Below, piece by piece: positions 35,243 through 45,600 of a DNA stretch of 64,000 nucleotides. Under the pieces are notes generated by a model that saw only the letters and a list, made by a program, of their open reading frames with translations, was not told the origin of the DNA and ran no database searches. The translations under genes and the position numbers were made by a program. The first letter of the stretch is position 1. Each line of letters opens with the position of its first letter. This DNA comes from Fasciolopsis buskii (Eukaryota; Platyhelminthes; Trematoda; Plagiorchiida; Fasciolidae): assembly GCA_008360955.1 (NCBI GenBank), contig LUCM01004647.1, forward strand, positions 44,268-108,267, given 5' to 3'.

Positions 35243-35320
35243 GGAAACCCCCGGCTGGCCTAAACCCACCGGGTTGTCAGAAAACCAGACGGCTATTGTT
35301 CGAATCCCATTAGTTTGGGT
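35243..35320 (+). other. tRNA-Leu-like sequence (tRNA pseudogene or SINE head)
   Basis: An internal promoter-like pair is visible: TGGCCTAAACC (35256-35266) resembles box A, and GTTCGAATCCC (35298-35308) matches box B. Between them, GGTT-GTCAGAA-AACC forms a 4-bp stem with a 7-nt loop. That loop has T at the position before a CAG anticodon and A after it, as in tRNA-Leu. The T-stem and acceptor stem are poorly paired, so it is not a functional tRNA. It may be a tRNA-derived SINE head, but no second copy was confirmed. Confidence 0.35.
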
Positions 35321-37545
35321 CGTTATTTCGGAGCCTAATATCAACCAACGCGTTTGCAATTTTCCCGTTCAGTGACGTTACGCTTTTTGCTGGAACTTAA
35401 TTTTTTTCGCTACGAATGAAACTTTATTTCTACGGCTAAATTAAGCGTTCATTTGTTTTCAGAGTGAGAAATCAAGATGGTAAGAGGAAAGTAGAGTTGA
35501 TGAAAGAGGAAAAATAGAAGAAACTCACTAGGGTCATGGAACCCTGATTAGAAGAAGTAGTTTGGTGCCCACTTTCACTGCGGTTTTTCCGATATATGCC
35601 TTTGTTCAACAGATAACAAGTTGTTTTCTTTCATCTTTGTATGGGTTCTTAGTGAACAGATGCGAAAAGTTGGATTAGATGGCGAGGAAGTAGTGCAACC
35701 TGAAGTCCCGGTTTGCTGGCGCAAACGCGACATCAATTACGCCTGATGTTTCACGCGCTGGGCGCTTTGTTTTTTACTTGGTGAGTTGCCCGACATCTGA
35801 TCCAACAGTTGACAATGGAGTGGCATAGCTTTGCCTTTAGTAGTCCCATCGAGAGCCTGGTTACATACCATATACCGTACTGCTTTTGCTATAGGCACAT
35901 GAGTCCTGGTGTGCATCCTTTTTGTCCGGCACGGAACAGCGAAATAGATGTAGACAACATCACAGGATGCGGTCGTCACCGAGAGTGACCTCGGATTCGA
36001 GCAATACACGAGAACATCAACGGAAAATGTGTCCTGATGAGGAAAACGAAGTTCCCGAACCTCTTCGGGAGATGGTGAAAAATGTAGTACCGTCGTAATA
36101 GGAGAAAAGGGCTGCAAAATCCCAAGAACGGAAGTATGATGATTTCAAAGGGAACGTGGATGCACTACGATATGCAACCCACTTTATGCTCCCAGAGCAC
36201 AAAATGAATTGCCACGTCCACTGTGGAATTGTATTAAACGGTCGACCTAGAATGTTTACGCCGGATGAAGATGGACAATTTGGATTTTGCGACCGTTTAC
36301 TGACATAGCGTTCATTGTTTGAATGTCTTTGTCGGTCACAGGGAAATGCACTGGACTGCAACACGTGGCTTGCATGCAAAGTCGTCACATCTTTTACCAT
36401 GGTCGAAATTGGTTTGAGGCTCCCTGCTGCGTTTTATTTGTTGGTCTGCAGTGTTGGTCGCAATGTTTGCTTTGCTTCTGCGGTTTTCCAGAGTCGGCAG
36501 CTTGTCTGTGACAGAAAACGTATATGCAGTTCTCGTTTGTTGAATTTCTAGTTGCACAATAACGTTTCGGAGAATAGTTTCAGCAGAATGCAGAAAATTA
36601 TTGTCTCTTCCTGCCATCGATTTTGACTAAGGGCTCGGCTTCATGGAGGTTAATTGATTGCATTCTCGCGAAATCACCCCCGCGGCTCAGAAGGCCGCAA
36701 AGTATTCGCGACTCCAGTGTCAGTGTTGAAGTGTTTGAGGGCAGATTTACTCTTGGGAAGATAAAAACAAACGAGATGCACGCAAAACTATATTCAACCG
36801 AAGGAAGCTCTCAAAGTAAGGCAGGCTATTCAAGAAATGCCAAGAGCTTCTTAGATCTATCACCAGCCATGTGAGAGCTAGCTGCGATGATATACTTTCA
36901 AAATAATAATGCAACAAAGCTCAATGTATTGTCCTGACGTTAATATATATCAACGTCTTACCATGCATCCGTTACTTTTGTGAGTAAATTTAGTGAATTC
37001 AAGTGAGCCATTCGTTTTCTTTATCTGCGTTCCTTTGCTCGCGGCGTTTTGTTGGGTGGTATTTCGAACGTTTCACTCGTAGTGGGCGGGTTGTGCGCCG
37101 CCATGGACACTTGTTGTCTTTGTCTCAAGCCGGTTTACCTCTTCTGGTTTTCGTCTCAGGTTTCACCTTTTGTGATCGTCATCCAAGAGCAATGTCCTGC
37201 AGTCGGTATATTTTATTCATGTAACGCGCAAGTTGTGAGATGCTATATTGGTTTAGGTTGCGTGAATGCTGATGCTGGATAATGCCTATTAGGCTCTGGG
37301 ATACGGGTTTTATTTTCCGTTGCCCGTATCAGATTGTGGATTGTACAATTCACATGTGTGAGCGCCATCGAAAAGCACTGCACGCGTATTATGCTGGCCT
37401 GGCGAGGCCATCAGATTTTCGGGTGTTGCCGAAAGCCGACACTTAATTGAATTCGGATCGTGTGGACTTTCTTCTGTCGAAACTTGCATGTTGAATTGAG
37501 TGAGCAGCCGCTGGAAGACTAATTGAGGGTGAAGCAAATTAAGTT
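35321..37545. other. No recognised gene
   Basis: The longest frames are 35737-36117 and 36017-36400 (-, 126 and 127 codons), Ser/Thr/Phe-rich and overlapping each other. No motif, repeat match or splice-consistent exon was found. Confidence 0.4.
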
Positions 37546-37613
37546 AAGACTATAGTCTTGATTAACATGTTATAACATGTTAGTCTTGACTTTGTTGTCT
37601 TTACAAAGACAAC
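37546..37613. repeat. Cluster of three adjacent palindromes
   Basis: AAGACTATAGTCTT (37546-37559, perfect 14 bp), TAACATGTTATAACATGTTA (37563-37582, perfect 20 bp) and GTTGTCTTT-AC-AAAGACAAC (37594-37613, 9-bp arms). The word GTCTT recurs in all three surroundings. It could form cruciform or RNA hairpin structures; role unknown. Confidence 0.9.
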
Positions 37614-37920
37614 GGTATGTCGTCTAGATTTCTGCCGGGTATTTGTTGTGAAAAATTAATAAATTACTAGATAGTTTGTTTGGATTATAAATTCAAATAT
37701 GCTGGTCGGCTTCGAGGTCGTCGCAGTCCGGATTTCCTTGCCCCTCAGTGCTCTTTTGACTGTCCCCTTTTGAAGCAACCCAGTGCTACTTAGGCGATAA
37801 CAGACAAACAGAAAAACCATTCCTAAGTATAGAACAGAAATCTTAGCGAATTAATTTATTCTTTAAAGTCTGTAATATTTCTTGATTTAGGGGGAAAAGT
37901 CCCCAGGACGTCTGTGTTGT

Positions 37921-37934
37921 GGGGGGGGGGGGGG
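37921..37934. repeat. 14-base poly-G run
   Basis: An uninterrupted G run directly next to the hammerhead-like sequence. Its length is likely unreliable in any assembly. Confidence 0.95.
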
Positions 37935-37936
37935 TT

Positions 37937-38011
37937 GCGGCCGTTCAGCTTGACGTTTAAATCGCCAACGTTTCACCACCATTAGAGGTGGCATCATCAG
38001 TGCAGGGCCGC
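37937..38011 (-). ncRNA. Hammerhead-like self-cleaving ribozyme motif (type I topology)
   Basis: Read on the - strand, the order is: stem I 5' strand GCGGCC (38011-38006); core CTGATGA (38000-37994); stem II CCACC-loop-GGTGG (37991-37987 with 37980-37976, loop 37986-37981); core GAAA (37974-37971); stem III ACGTT...AACGT (37971-37967 with 37957-37953); cleavage triplet GTC (37954-37952); and stem I 3' strand GGCCGC (37942-37937). All invariant core bases of the known hammerhead family are present. Weak points are one or two unpaired bases at the base of stem II and an imperfect inner stem I (two short pairs and mismatches next to the core). Such motifs are known in Penelope-like elements, SINEs and retrozymes. 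No adjacent Penelope protein was found. Confidence 0.6.
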
Positions 38012-38939
38012 TTATCAGTTGCCATTGCTAGGCGGTAACTTCAACATATTACTTCTGACGTTCTGGTTTCTGTCTTCCGGAAATCGATTGGGCATTTTTC
38101 TTCCCTATGACCTCACATTCGTCTCACATTCGAGGGGTCAGTCATCTTTACCCTGTCTCCATCACCGAATTTCAAACCTCTTTATTTCAATTTCCCTCTC
38201 GAATTGCAGACCTCTGAAACTGCTCGGCTTAGTATTTCTAACGACCTGCAATCTTTCCTCTTTAAAAGCGGAGTCAGTAGACAACTTTTACTTGAACGTG
38301 CCCTAAAAGTATCCTCTTTGCGGCCGATTATTTGATTACGGGGTTCACGCCCTATGGTGAATTCCCCTTTATGTAATGATGGAGAAGGAATTTTTGCTAA
38401 CTGGATTTTTTACTTGCACACTTAATAACCACACGAAATAGGGGGCTGTTTAAATGATCTACTGGCGAAGGACAAATATTTATGCCGGCGATGTATTGCT
38501 AGTAATTTAGGCTTTTGCACTTTCGACTCTCCTTATCTCGTAAAGCAAGGTTAGTGGGGACATAGATGTTTGAGCAAACTCACTGATCAATACTAGTGAA
38601 CTGATCATCTCATTCCATTCAAATGTGTTACCGACGGCCCATCAAACACCGTGCTGGAACGATATATAGAGCAAAAACTTGAGATGTTCGTATATCAATG
38701 TGTTCTGCCATAAAGCTTGATCGTTTAACAGTAGCACTAAATGCAAATGAGCTCGGGCCCAAAGCATCAAACTGTAGACAATAGAACCCCAAAGCAGAAC
38801 GCAAAAGCTACTGCAGTCCGTGGAAGCACTCGTAGATTTAGTAAAACAGTATATACTTTGTGATCGTGAAATCATTCGCAAAAGCGACTTACAAAGGATG
38901 CTTCCGCAACCGTATTTCTATCCACAAATCACCTTATCG
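38012..38939. other. No recognised gene
   Basis: A hydrophobic + frame at 38019-38303 starts at the ribozyme edge but has no motif. If the hammerhead belongs to a retroelement, this stretch would be the element body on its 5' side (- strand), but nothing was recognised. Confidence 0.4.
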
Positions 38940-41015
38940 TTTGGCTGTCATAACGAGATTACACCTTTACATGGTGTGACGGCTAGCGTGCCTCCATGAC
39001 CCACTAGCTGTACAGAATGGTTTATTTCAAGCCGAAGATCGAATCATGCTTGGAAGGCCAGTGGGTAGAGGCCTGACGAAGTAGTCTCTTGGTCCTCTTA
39101 GTCTGGGGTTGATCTGAGTTAGCAGCTCAGTCGGAAAAACGAGTGGAAGACTAATTGATCCAAGTAGATGGGCTCCCACTCAGCTATTCCCCGCTGACTT
39201 GCGGTCAGGTTCTTGTCAGAACCAAAGGCTTTGGTTGAGAGCCCTAATCGTTCCCCTGCTTAGCGGCTGGACTCCCTAGCAGCACCCGCCCATCAATCCC
39301 CCTGAGCTAAACGCCTACAAATAACTCCATACTGCATCGATCATCGCGCAGGATAATCAGGATCAAGACCACGCTGCTCATTGCATCGAGCGCAGGTGGG
39401 GTGGGTAGTGATAAGTATGCTACTGCTCAGAGTTCCCTCTTTTATTCAACCTGTCTCTTCTGTCTCCAACCCAATCTGTTTGCTCCTTCTGCCTACCCAT
39501 AGTATCTCCATTGATCACACGCCTGATACTTGCAACAGTTCGTCGTCAAGTAGTGTAGTAGGCGGTTTTCAATCTGCCAGTTCACATTTTCTCAAGCCTT
39601 GTCAGCCTCCGAATCTCGGTTTCTTCAATGTGCGCGCCTTAATGTAGGCTGGCCAACAGGCGTGTTTGGCTCTGACAGTGGACAGTTGACTCACTTTCGA
39701 TTGATGTCTGTTGTGTGAGTGAAACACGAATTCAGGATTCGAGTAGAGTAGAGTAATTCAACTAACTGCGCCAAATGTCTCGTCAAGATATTTTCTTCGC
39801 ATTTCAGGAGACGAAGCAGCTCAAGCTGTGGGTCAACGTGGTGTAGGAATAGTCTTGAATGAGAAGGCCGAAGCAGCCCTTTTAGATTGGATCCCAGTCA
39901 ACTGTCGCTTGTGTGCCATGAGAATGCAGGGATCAGTCGACGTTCGGAAGGATAGCAGTGTTAAGCGTAGTTTATTTGTTATCTCGGCATACGCTCCAAC
40001 AGACTGCAGCACTGATATGGAGAAAGACGAATTTTACGATAACCTCGTCACTCTTGTTCGGAATAGCAAGAGCTCTGACATTGTAGTGGTAGCAGGTGAT
40101 TTTAAAGCACAAGTTGGAAAACTGAATTCATCCTGTTTAGGTGGGCGATGCGCTTTGCCTGCACAGCGAACAGACAGCGGGGAAAGGCTTCTTCAATTCT
40201 GTGCAGATAATCATTTATTCCTATCTAGTACGAATTTCCGACACAGTTCGCGTCGCACTGCGACGTGGCGCTCTAGCTCGACAGGTACTTTGGGTCAAAT
40301 TGATCCTATCGCAGTTAGCTACCGTTGGCGTGGTTCTGTCCAGAACTGTAGATCATATTGGACCACGTACTTCGAATCGGACCATGCGTTAGTTTTGATA
40401 AGATTTTTGCTGCGGCTGAATGGCCATCGAGAATAGCTGAAAATAGCTTGTTTCTGAGAGTAGCTTGTTTCAGCATATAAAACTTAGTAGACTACGCTGG
40501 TTGGGTCACGTGTTGCGCATGACGAACACTCGTCTACCATACCGTGCCTTATTTTGTGTTCCTCCTAAGGAATGGAAGAAGCCATGTGGAGGCCAACGGA
40601 TGACGTGACAACGTGGGATGAGAAAATGTACAGCGAAGTTAGATAAAGTAGGTGTCTCACGCCTTCGTGGTTGGGTTCCGAAAGACTTGTGGACTTGCTG
40701 GCTGGAGACACTGAAGGATATGGCAGTGAACCGTGAACAGTGGCGATCGTGCTGTCATTTTCTATCGAATCAGAATGATTGAAAACACGTGCATTTGTAC
40801 AGTTAGACTGTGTTCCGTGTGTTGGCTGCAGTAGCATCATATTTTTTCGCTCCTGTGTAGGTCCACTCCCTGTTCCCCTTTGATATTCACTCTTTTTATA
40901 TAAACGTGTAACTCTGGGTGAAAGGCAGTGATCAGTGAGGCTTGCCTTGCTGTTTAACGCTGAATGATGTTGACGATGTGCCACAGATGCCGGATACAGC
41001 CGCTGTCTATCGTAT
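38940..41015 (+). pseudogene. RTE-class LINE: endonuclease joined to C-terminal tail, RT domain deleted
   Basis: RTE LINEs encode an APE-type endonuclease plus a reverse transcriptase. Here a 5' region (38940-39380) is followed by frame 39381-39647, ending in LGFFNVRALM before a stop. The same frame, with stops, continues into the endonuclease at 39828-40436. Motifs are SAYAPTDCS, VVVAGDFKAQVG (usually GDxNAQVG, so the Asn is Lys), LGQIDPIAVSYRW (usually QIDHI) and a final SDHAL that keeps its Asp-His. The next recognisable protein is the extreme C-terminus at about 40470-40782: RLRWLGHVLRM, then WLETLKDMAVNREQWRSC. The whole reverse transcriptase, well over 1 kb, is missing. The 3' UTR runs to about 41015 and matches 57318-57613 and 63560-63793. 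Confidence 0.85.
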
Positions 41016-42387
41016 ATCACAGATTAGAATTTTTATTTGCCCCTGTAGTAGCATGTGTAATGAAGGGTATCATCAAATTAGTTTGTGTAGTTATCAACTT
41101 GAACTCTTTGTGTAAATACCAAAAACGATGTTTGGGACGGACTGAGAACAAATAGGCGCAGTTTTTTTAAACGGGTACTCGCTTCGTTTGTATATGTCCG
41201 GTTCATGAGGTTTTTTCCGGTTTACAGATTTAAATACTTGTCCAGAGTTGGAGGATTATTCTACCGCAGCATTACCTTTGTCATGCATAGGCTGTAGATC
41301 GCGTTGCTGACTATACATTTACGAATTGTGAAACTACTTTCGAATGAAGCCAGGTAACCTGCTTGCTTTATGAATCAATATTTTTTAGGGTCTCCAGGAA
41401 ACCACACCAATGTATCGGCGAAGGAATCACAAAACGTTCCTAATTTCTCGGAAAACATAGTTTGTCAGGCTGTATTGTAATTATTTTTAGGCACATTTTT
41501 ATGCACGTTTACTAGTGACTTTGCAGATGTCACCGTTCTGGTGGTCCGCTTGACGTTCGATGAAAATTTCTGGATTGTGGGACTGCGCAATGGGATTATT
41601 AAGGTTGTTAATTTTGATGTTAGATTATGCACGTATCTTTATTTTTTCTTAATTATAAAGCTCATTCCCAGTAATGGAGAAATGTCGAACAATATCCAGA
41701 CACTACAAGTTAGCGACGAGTCCTCGTGTTGTGTGGATGCGCGATCTGTTCCGTGTAGGCAGGAGGAACCAAGCGAAAAGAGCCACCGTATCGTTGCTGT
41801 TTGTGAGTTTCACTCAATATCACGTCATGAATAGATTGGCATCTGGCATTTCTATCCTTTGGAAAACAAACGGAACATCACGACACAGGCATGATGTAAT
41901 GTTTATTGTTGCTCCTGAATCGAACATGTTCGGTACTGTGCAAATCTGGAAAATCCACTCCACAAAAGTAGATTAAAATAACTAGAAGCCAAAGGCTAAA
42001 TGATTTTTTTTAGTTTGGAAAATCCGATAAAAAAATTGACACACCGAAAGTTGCTGACAAAGGACCGATAAGCTAACAGAGTAAAGATGGTGAATGTGCT
42101 TGGTAAAATACCTGCACGGCATTGAAAGTTCTTTTTTCCAGGATAGAAATGACTAACTGTTGACTTACAGCAGCTCAATGGTGTGAGGCCGTTTGACCTT
42201 CCAGTGAAACAATTTGAACTAATCGAGTACAAGTGATGTAGTCAGTTCAGTTTCAAATTCCATCATTGTTTTGTTAACACTAATTTGGTTCGATCAAGAA
42301 AGTGCAAAGATTTGATTTCCATCTTTGAATTCAAACGTCTGGGTTTGAGAGAGTGAGTGAGCTGGGACGAAAGCATACTTGTGTAAC
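41016..42387. other. No recognised gene
   Basis: 41541-41976 has two overlapping + frames of about 100 codons, one ending in TVQIWKIHS. This resembles a WD motif by chance length only, with no flanking WD sequence, so it was not called. Confidence 0.4.
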
Positions 42388-42640
42388 TTTTCCACATGCT
42401 TCACGCATGAGCTTAGTTGAAATGGCATGCCTCATAACCACTAAGGCCCACTGCACTAGTCAGGTGGTCTACCAGTTGTGACTCCAAAGCTTGGAGTAGT
42501 GTGGAACCACACAAGGCCTCATTAAGTTAGGTGTCGTAATGAGCCGGGTAATAGCGAGTTATCGTCTACCACAAGTGACCGGCTAATCTGGGATTCGGAC
42601 TTCTGACCTATTTGGTGACAGATGCCTAATCCACCGACTA
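42388..42640. repeat. Family E dispersed repeat, copy 1
   Basis: Collinear but diverged match to 52210-52440 in the same orientation: ATGCTTCACGCATGAGC/GTGCTTCATGCATTAGC, ACTTGGAGT-type and AAGGCCTCATT/AGGTCTCATTT segments, GGTAATGAG and CTACC. No coding frame is conserved. Possibly a SINE. Confidence 0.65.
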
Positions 42641-45600
42641 CCGACTTTGAAAATCATATTTTACGAAAGGCCATAAGCTGATACCACTGAAGACTGTTTT
42701 AAATACCATCAAAAGTTCTAGACAGACCTATGTAATACCCAAAAGAGACAAAATTAATTCTGTCCTAGTTTTATGTCCACTTCATGCATTCATCACATGC
42801 AGCCGGCATCCAGCTTTTACCTCACCGGCACCCTATTATTTGATAGTTCTAGTTGGAGGAACATTATTCTTACGCGGAACTAAATTTTGTAGACCTCGTT
42901 TTGTCAGCAAAATTTAAATTATTCACTAGATTCTTCATCTTCACATGGTCGATTATTGACACAGCTTACCACCCATGTGCCTATTTGCGGTTTATCTTCA
43001 TTTTAAAAATGCTAAATTGGGCAAGTTACCATTCTAATCACGGATATTCACATTCTTTGCTCGCTATGGGACACGATATTTGACAGCGGTTTACCTTTTT
43101 CGTGGAATCTTCACCGGTAAGCTTATCGTGTTATTTGCAAAGTGTTCATCACAACCACTACAAAACTCTGACAGAACACATTGGGAATAGTACAACTTGA
43201 CAAACATGGTTGCCCTCACTAGTTCGTACCTTTACTAACACATCAAGCTAAATAACGTTGACCGTGGGAAAAGGCAATGGCCATTACACATGGATCACAT
43301 TCGTCTGAGAAAGTGTATTTGCATGTATGTATGTATGTATGTATGTATGTATATGTGTGAAATCGATCACTATGTCTTACGTTCATCTGGTCTCACACAT
43401 GTTGAAAACCATGAAGTAAGCCACGGCAGTTTAGTTATCTAGTCAACTTGTTCCCGATCTCACAGAAGAGGGTGATAAAAAAATTTGTACGGATATGGCG
43501 GTGTCTATATTACGACATTGACAGTTTTCATTGTTTGTACCGAAATTCATACATAAGAATTCACACATTTATCATATCAAGCAATTGAATTGATTAAAGC
43601 GCGAACTTATTGCACTTTTAACCGTCGTAATTTTTCTCACACGTAGCCATGCCGAATCGTGTTTACAGATGCGGCAGAATAAGCGCCTGGTCTTATGATC
43701 AGCATATCCATTTCAACGGGAAAGGGTGAACGAAAACACCGAGAAAGAGTCTGCAGAATGTTATAATTTGTCTTTAGTCGATTATCTGTTTGGTGCAGAT
43801 AATCGTTGCTCTATAGACGAGATAATTTATTAAATTCCTTTTGTATCGGAAAAGGACAAACCTTAAAAAATGTGCTTACTCTCCCATCCAAATGGGCTTT
43901 TGATTAACGCCACTTTCCACCTCATTATTATTCCATATGATGAAGTCCCACATCCGAACATTTGACAGTGGTCATCCGATGACAAAGTTTACGGTAGAAG
44001 AAGATAGACACAACATTCTGGTGTTTTCGAATGAGGGACCTCGTAGAATGGCGATTAACCATATAGAGAGAAGTGTATATCAAAAACGTAGATTTAGAGC
44101 GTATATGACATGTGCTGGAAGAAAGCGGTCATCCAAAACCATTTAACCTTTGTCACACAAGAGTAGGAAATATGAGAAGAAAATACAAACAGTCCAGAAG
44201 AAAGAAGTATTCATGTCAGTCCCATTTAAGGTGGACAACACGTTGGGATTATTAAAAAACGTTTATCCAAGGTCCTACGGAGGTTTCTTTTCGCTGCTCA
44301 CACACGTGCCTTAAGTAATACGAAACCGTTCATCGGTCAGCAGTCCAAAGATTAGTTGCCCCGTCAGTCTCAATTGTTCGCGCACTTGTAGTACACAGTA
44401 CTTCAGACGCAACCAGACGTCTGTCAAAAAATATCTGAGCACGTCCTTACCGCTCAGCTCAGAACAACAATTTGGACACTCAACAGCACTATTTTACAGC
44501 ATTTGGTTGATAGTAATCTCCAGGTCAACTTTCTGACAACCTTCAAACCAATCCTAGAAACTCCCAAATTTCCCACCGAGGGACTATGCCGACGGTTGAT
44601 CGTGACATCCGGACCAAGGATATCTTAGTCCGGTTATTGGACCAGGAGCTGCGCAAGTAACAATCTCACGTAGCCTTTGTTGCTACCGTGACCATAAAAT
44701 GCTCGTCTCAATCCCATATATACAAGTTCCCTGGTCTACTTCTTCTTCCACTCTTTCATCGCCTATTCGCACCAGTCTTTCATTTTCCCTTAATTGAACA
44801 TTTCGCACATAATTTTTAGTTTACACCAGTGCTGCCACGACCACTTGCTTCTAGTATGTATTCGAGATACCGGAACTTCATTGGCACTTATTCATTGCGA
44901 ACTACGGTTACACATCTCCTTGTTACTCAACGCTGTGCATTTAGATTCATGGGGTGGTTAGATGGTAAAGATTTTTCTTCCCTTTTAAAATAATCTATGA
45001 GGTCTAGAGCAGACTAAAGGTCGGTGAGGTGCCTGATTCTATTTACATTGAAGGCTGTTAGCACTCATTTTTACCACCTCTTGTGTGCACTTGAGCATAT
45101 CGTGCAAACGGTGGGGCTTTCTCAACCCATTTACACCCCTGAGAACCTTTCGAATAACTTAGAGATCTAGGTTTCCGTTATGAATCGCTCTCCCTCACCC
45201 GATAGTTTTAATCGCGGTCCGCTTCGCACCCAATCACTCACACTCACTCACTCACCCACCTACTCAGTTGCGCACGCATGCATTCATATAAAACGAAGGA
45301 CAGGTTTTGACCATTGAGATTGCAACCTATCATATCTCTTTTCACATATTGCAACTTGTGTTCGATGTTATGGACTTGCAAGATTACAACTAACTGAAGG
45401 TCGTCGTATCGTGCCGTTCCTCGCTGTCTTCTCTGGGATAACTGGGAAGCGTGTGGATCTGTGGAAGGGGATGTGTTGTGTATTCCGCTTAGCTCTTCTG
45501 TGCATTGTTGATTGAACGGAGCTATAACTACGACGAATGTTTTGTCTTATTGCACCACAGTGTTGTTCTGTTACATCTACAGTAGATATTCAGGCGGATG

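Noticed and set aside
36034..36040. A second hammerhead-like CTGATGA core
   Set aside because: It is followed at once by GGAAAACG with no room for stem II. Similar isolated CTGATGA words at about 34250 and 63365 also lack GAAA and stems.
41541..41976. Possible upstream WD40 exon (frame ending in TVQIWKI)
   Set aside because: No GH or SGG...D motif precedes it, there is no good splice pair, and its phase could not be tied to the exon at 48634.
43322..43353. GTAT tandem run as a CRISPR-like or regulatory array
   Set aside because: It is a plain tetranucleotide microsatellite; there are no spacers.
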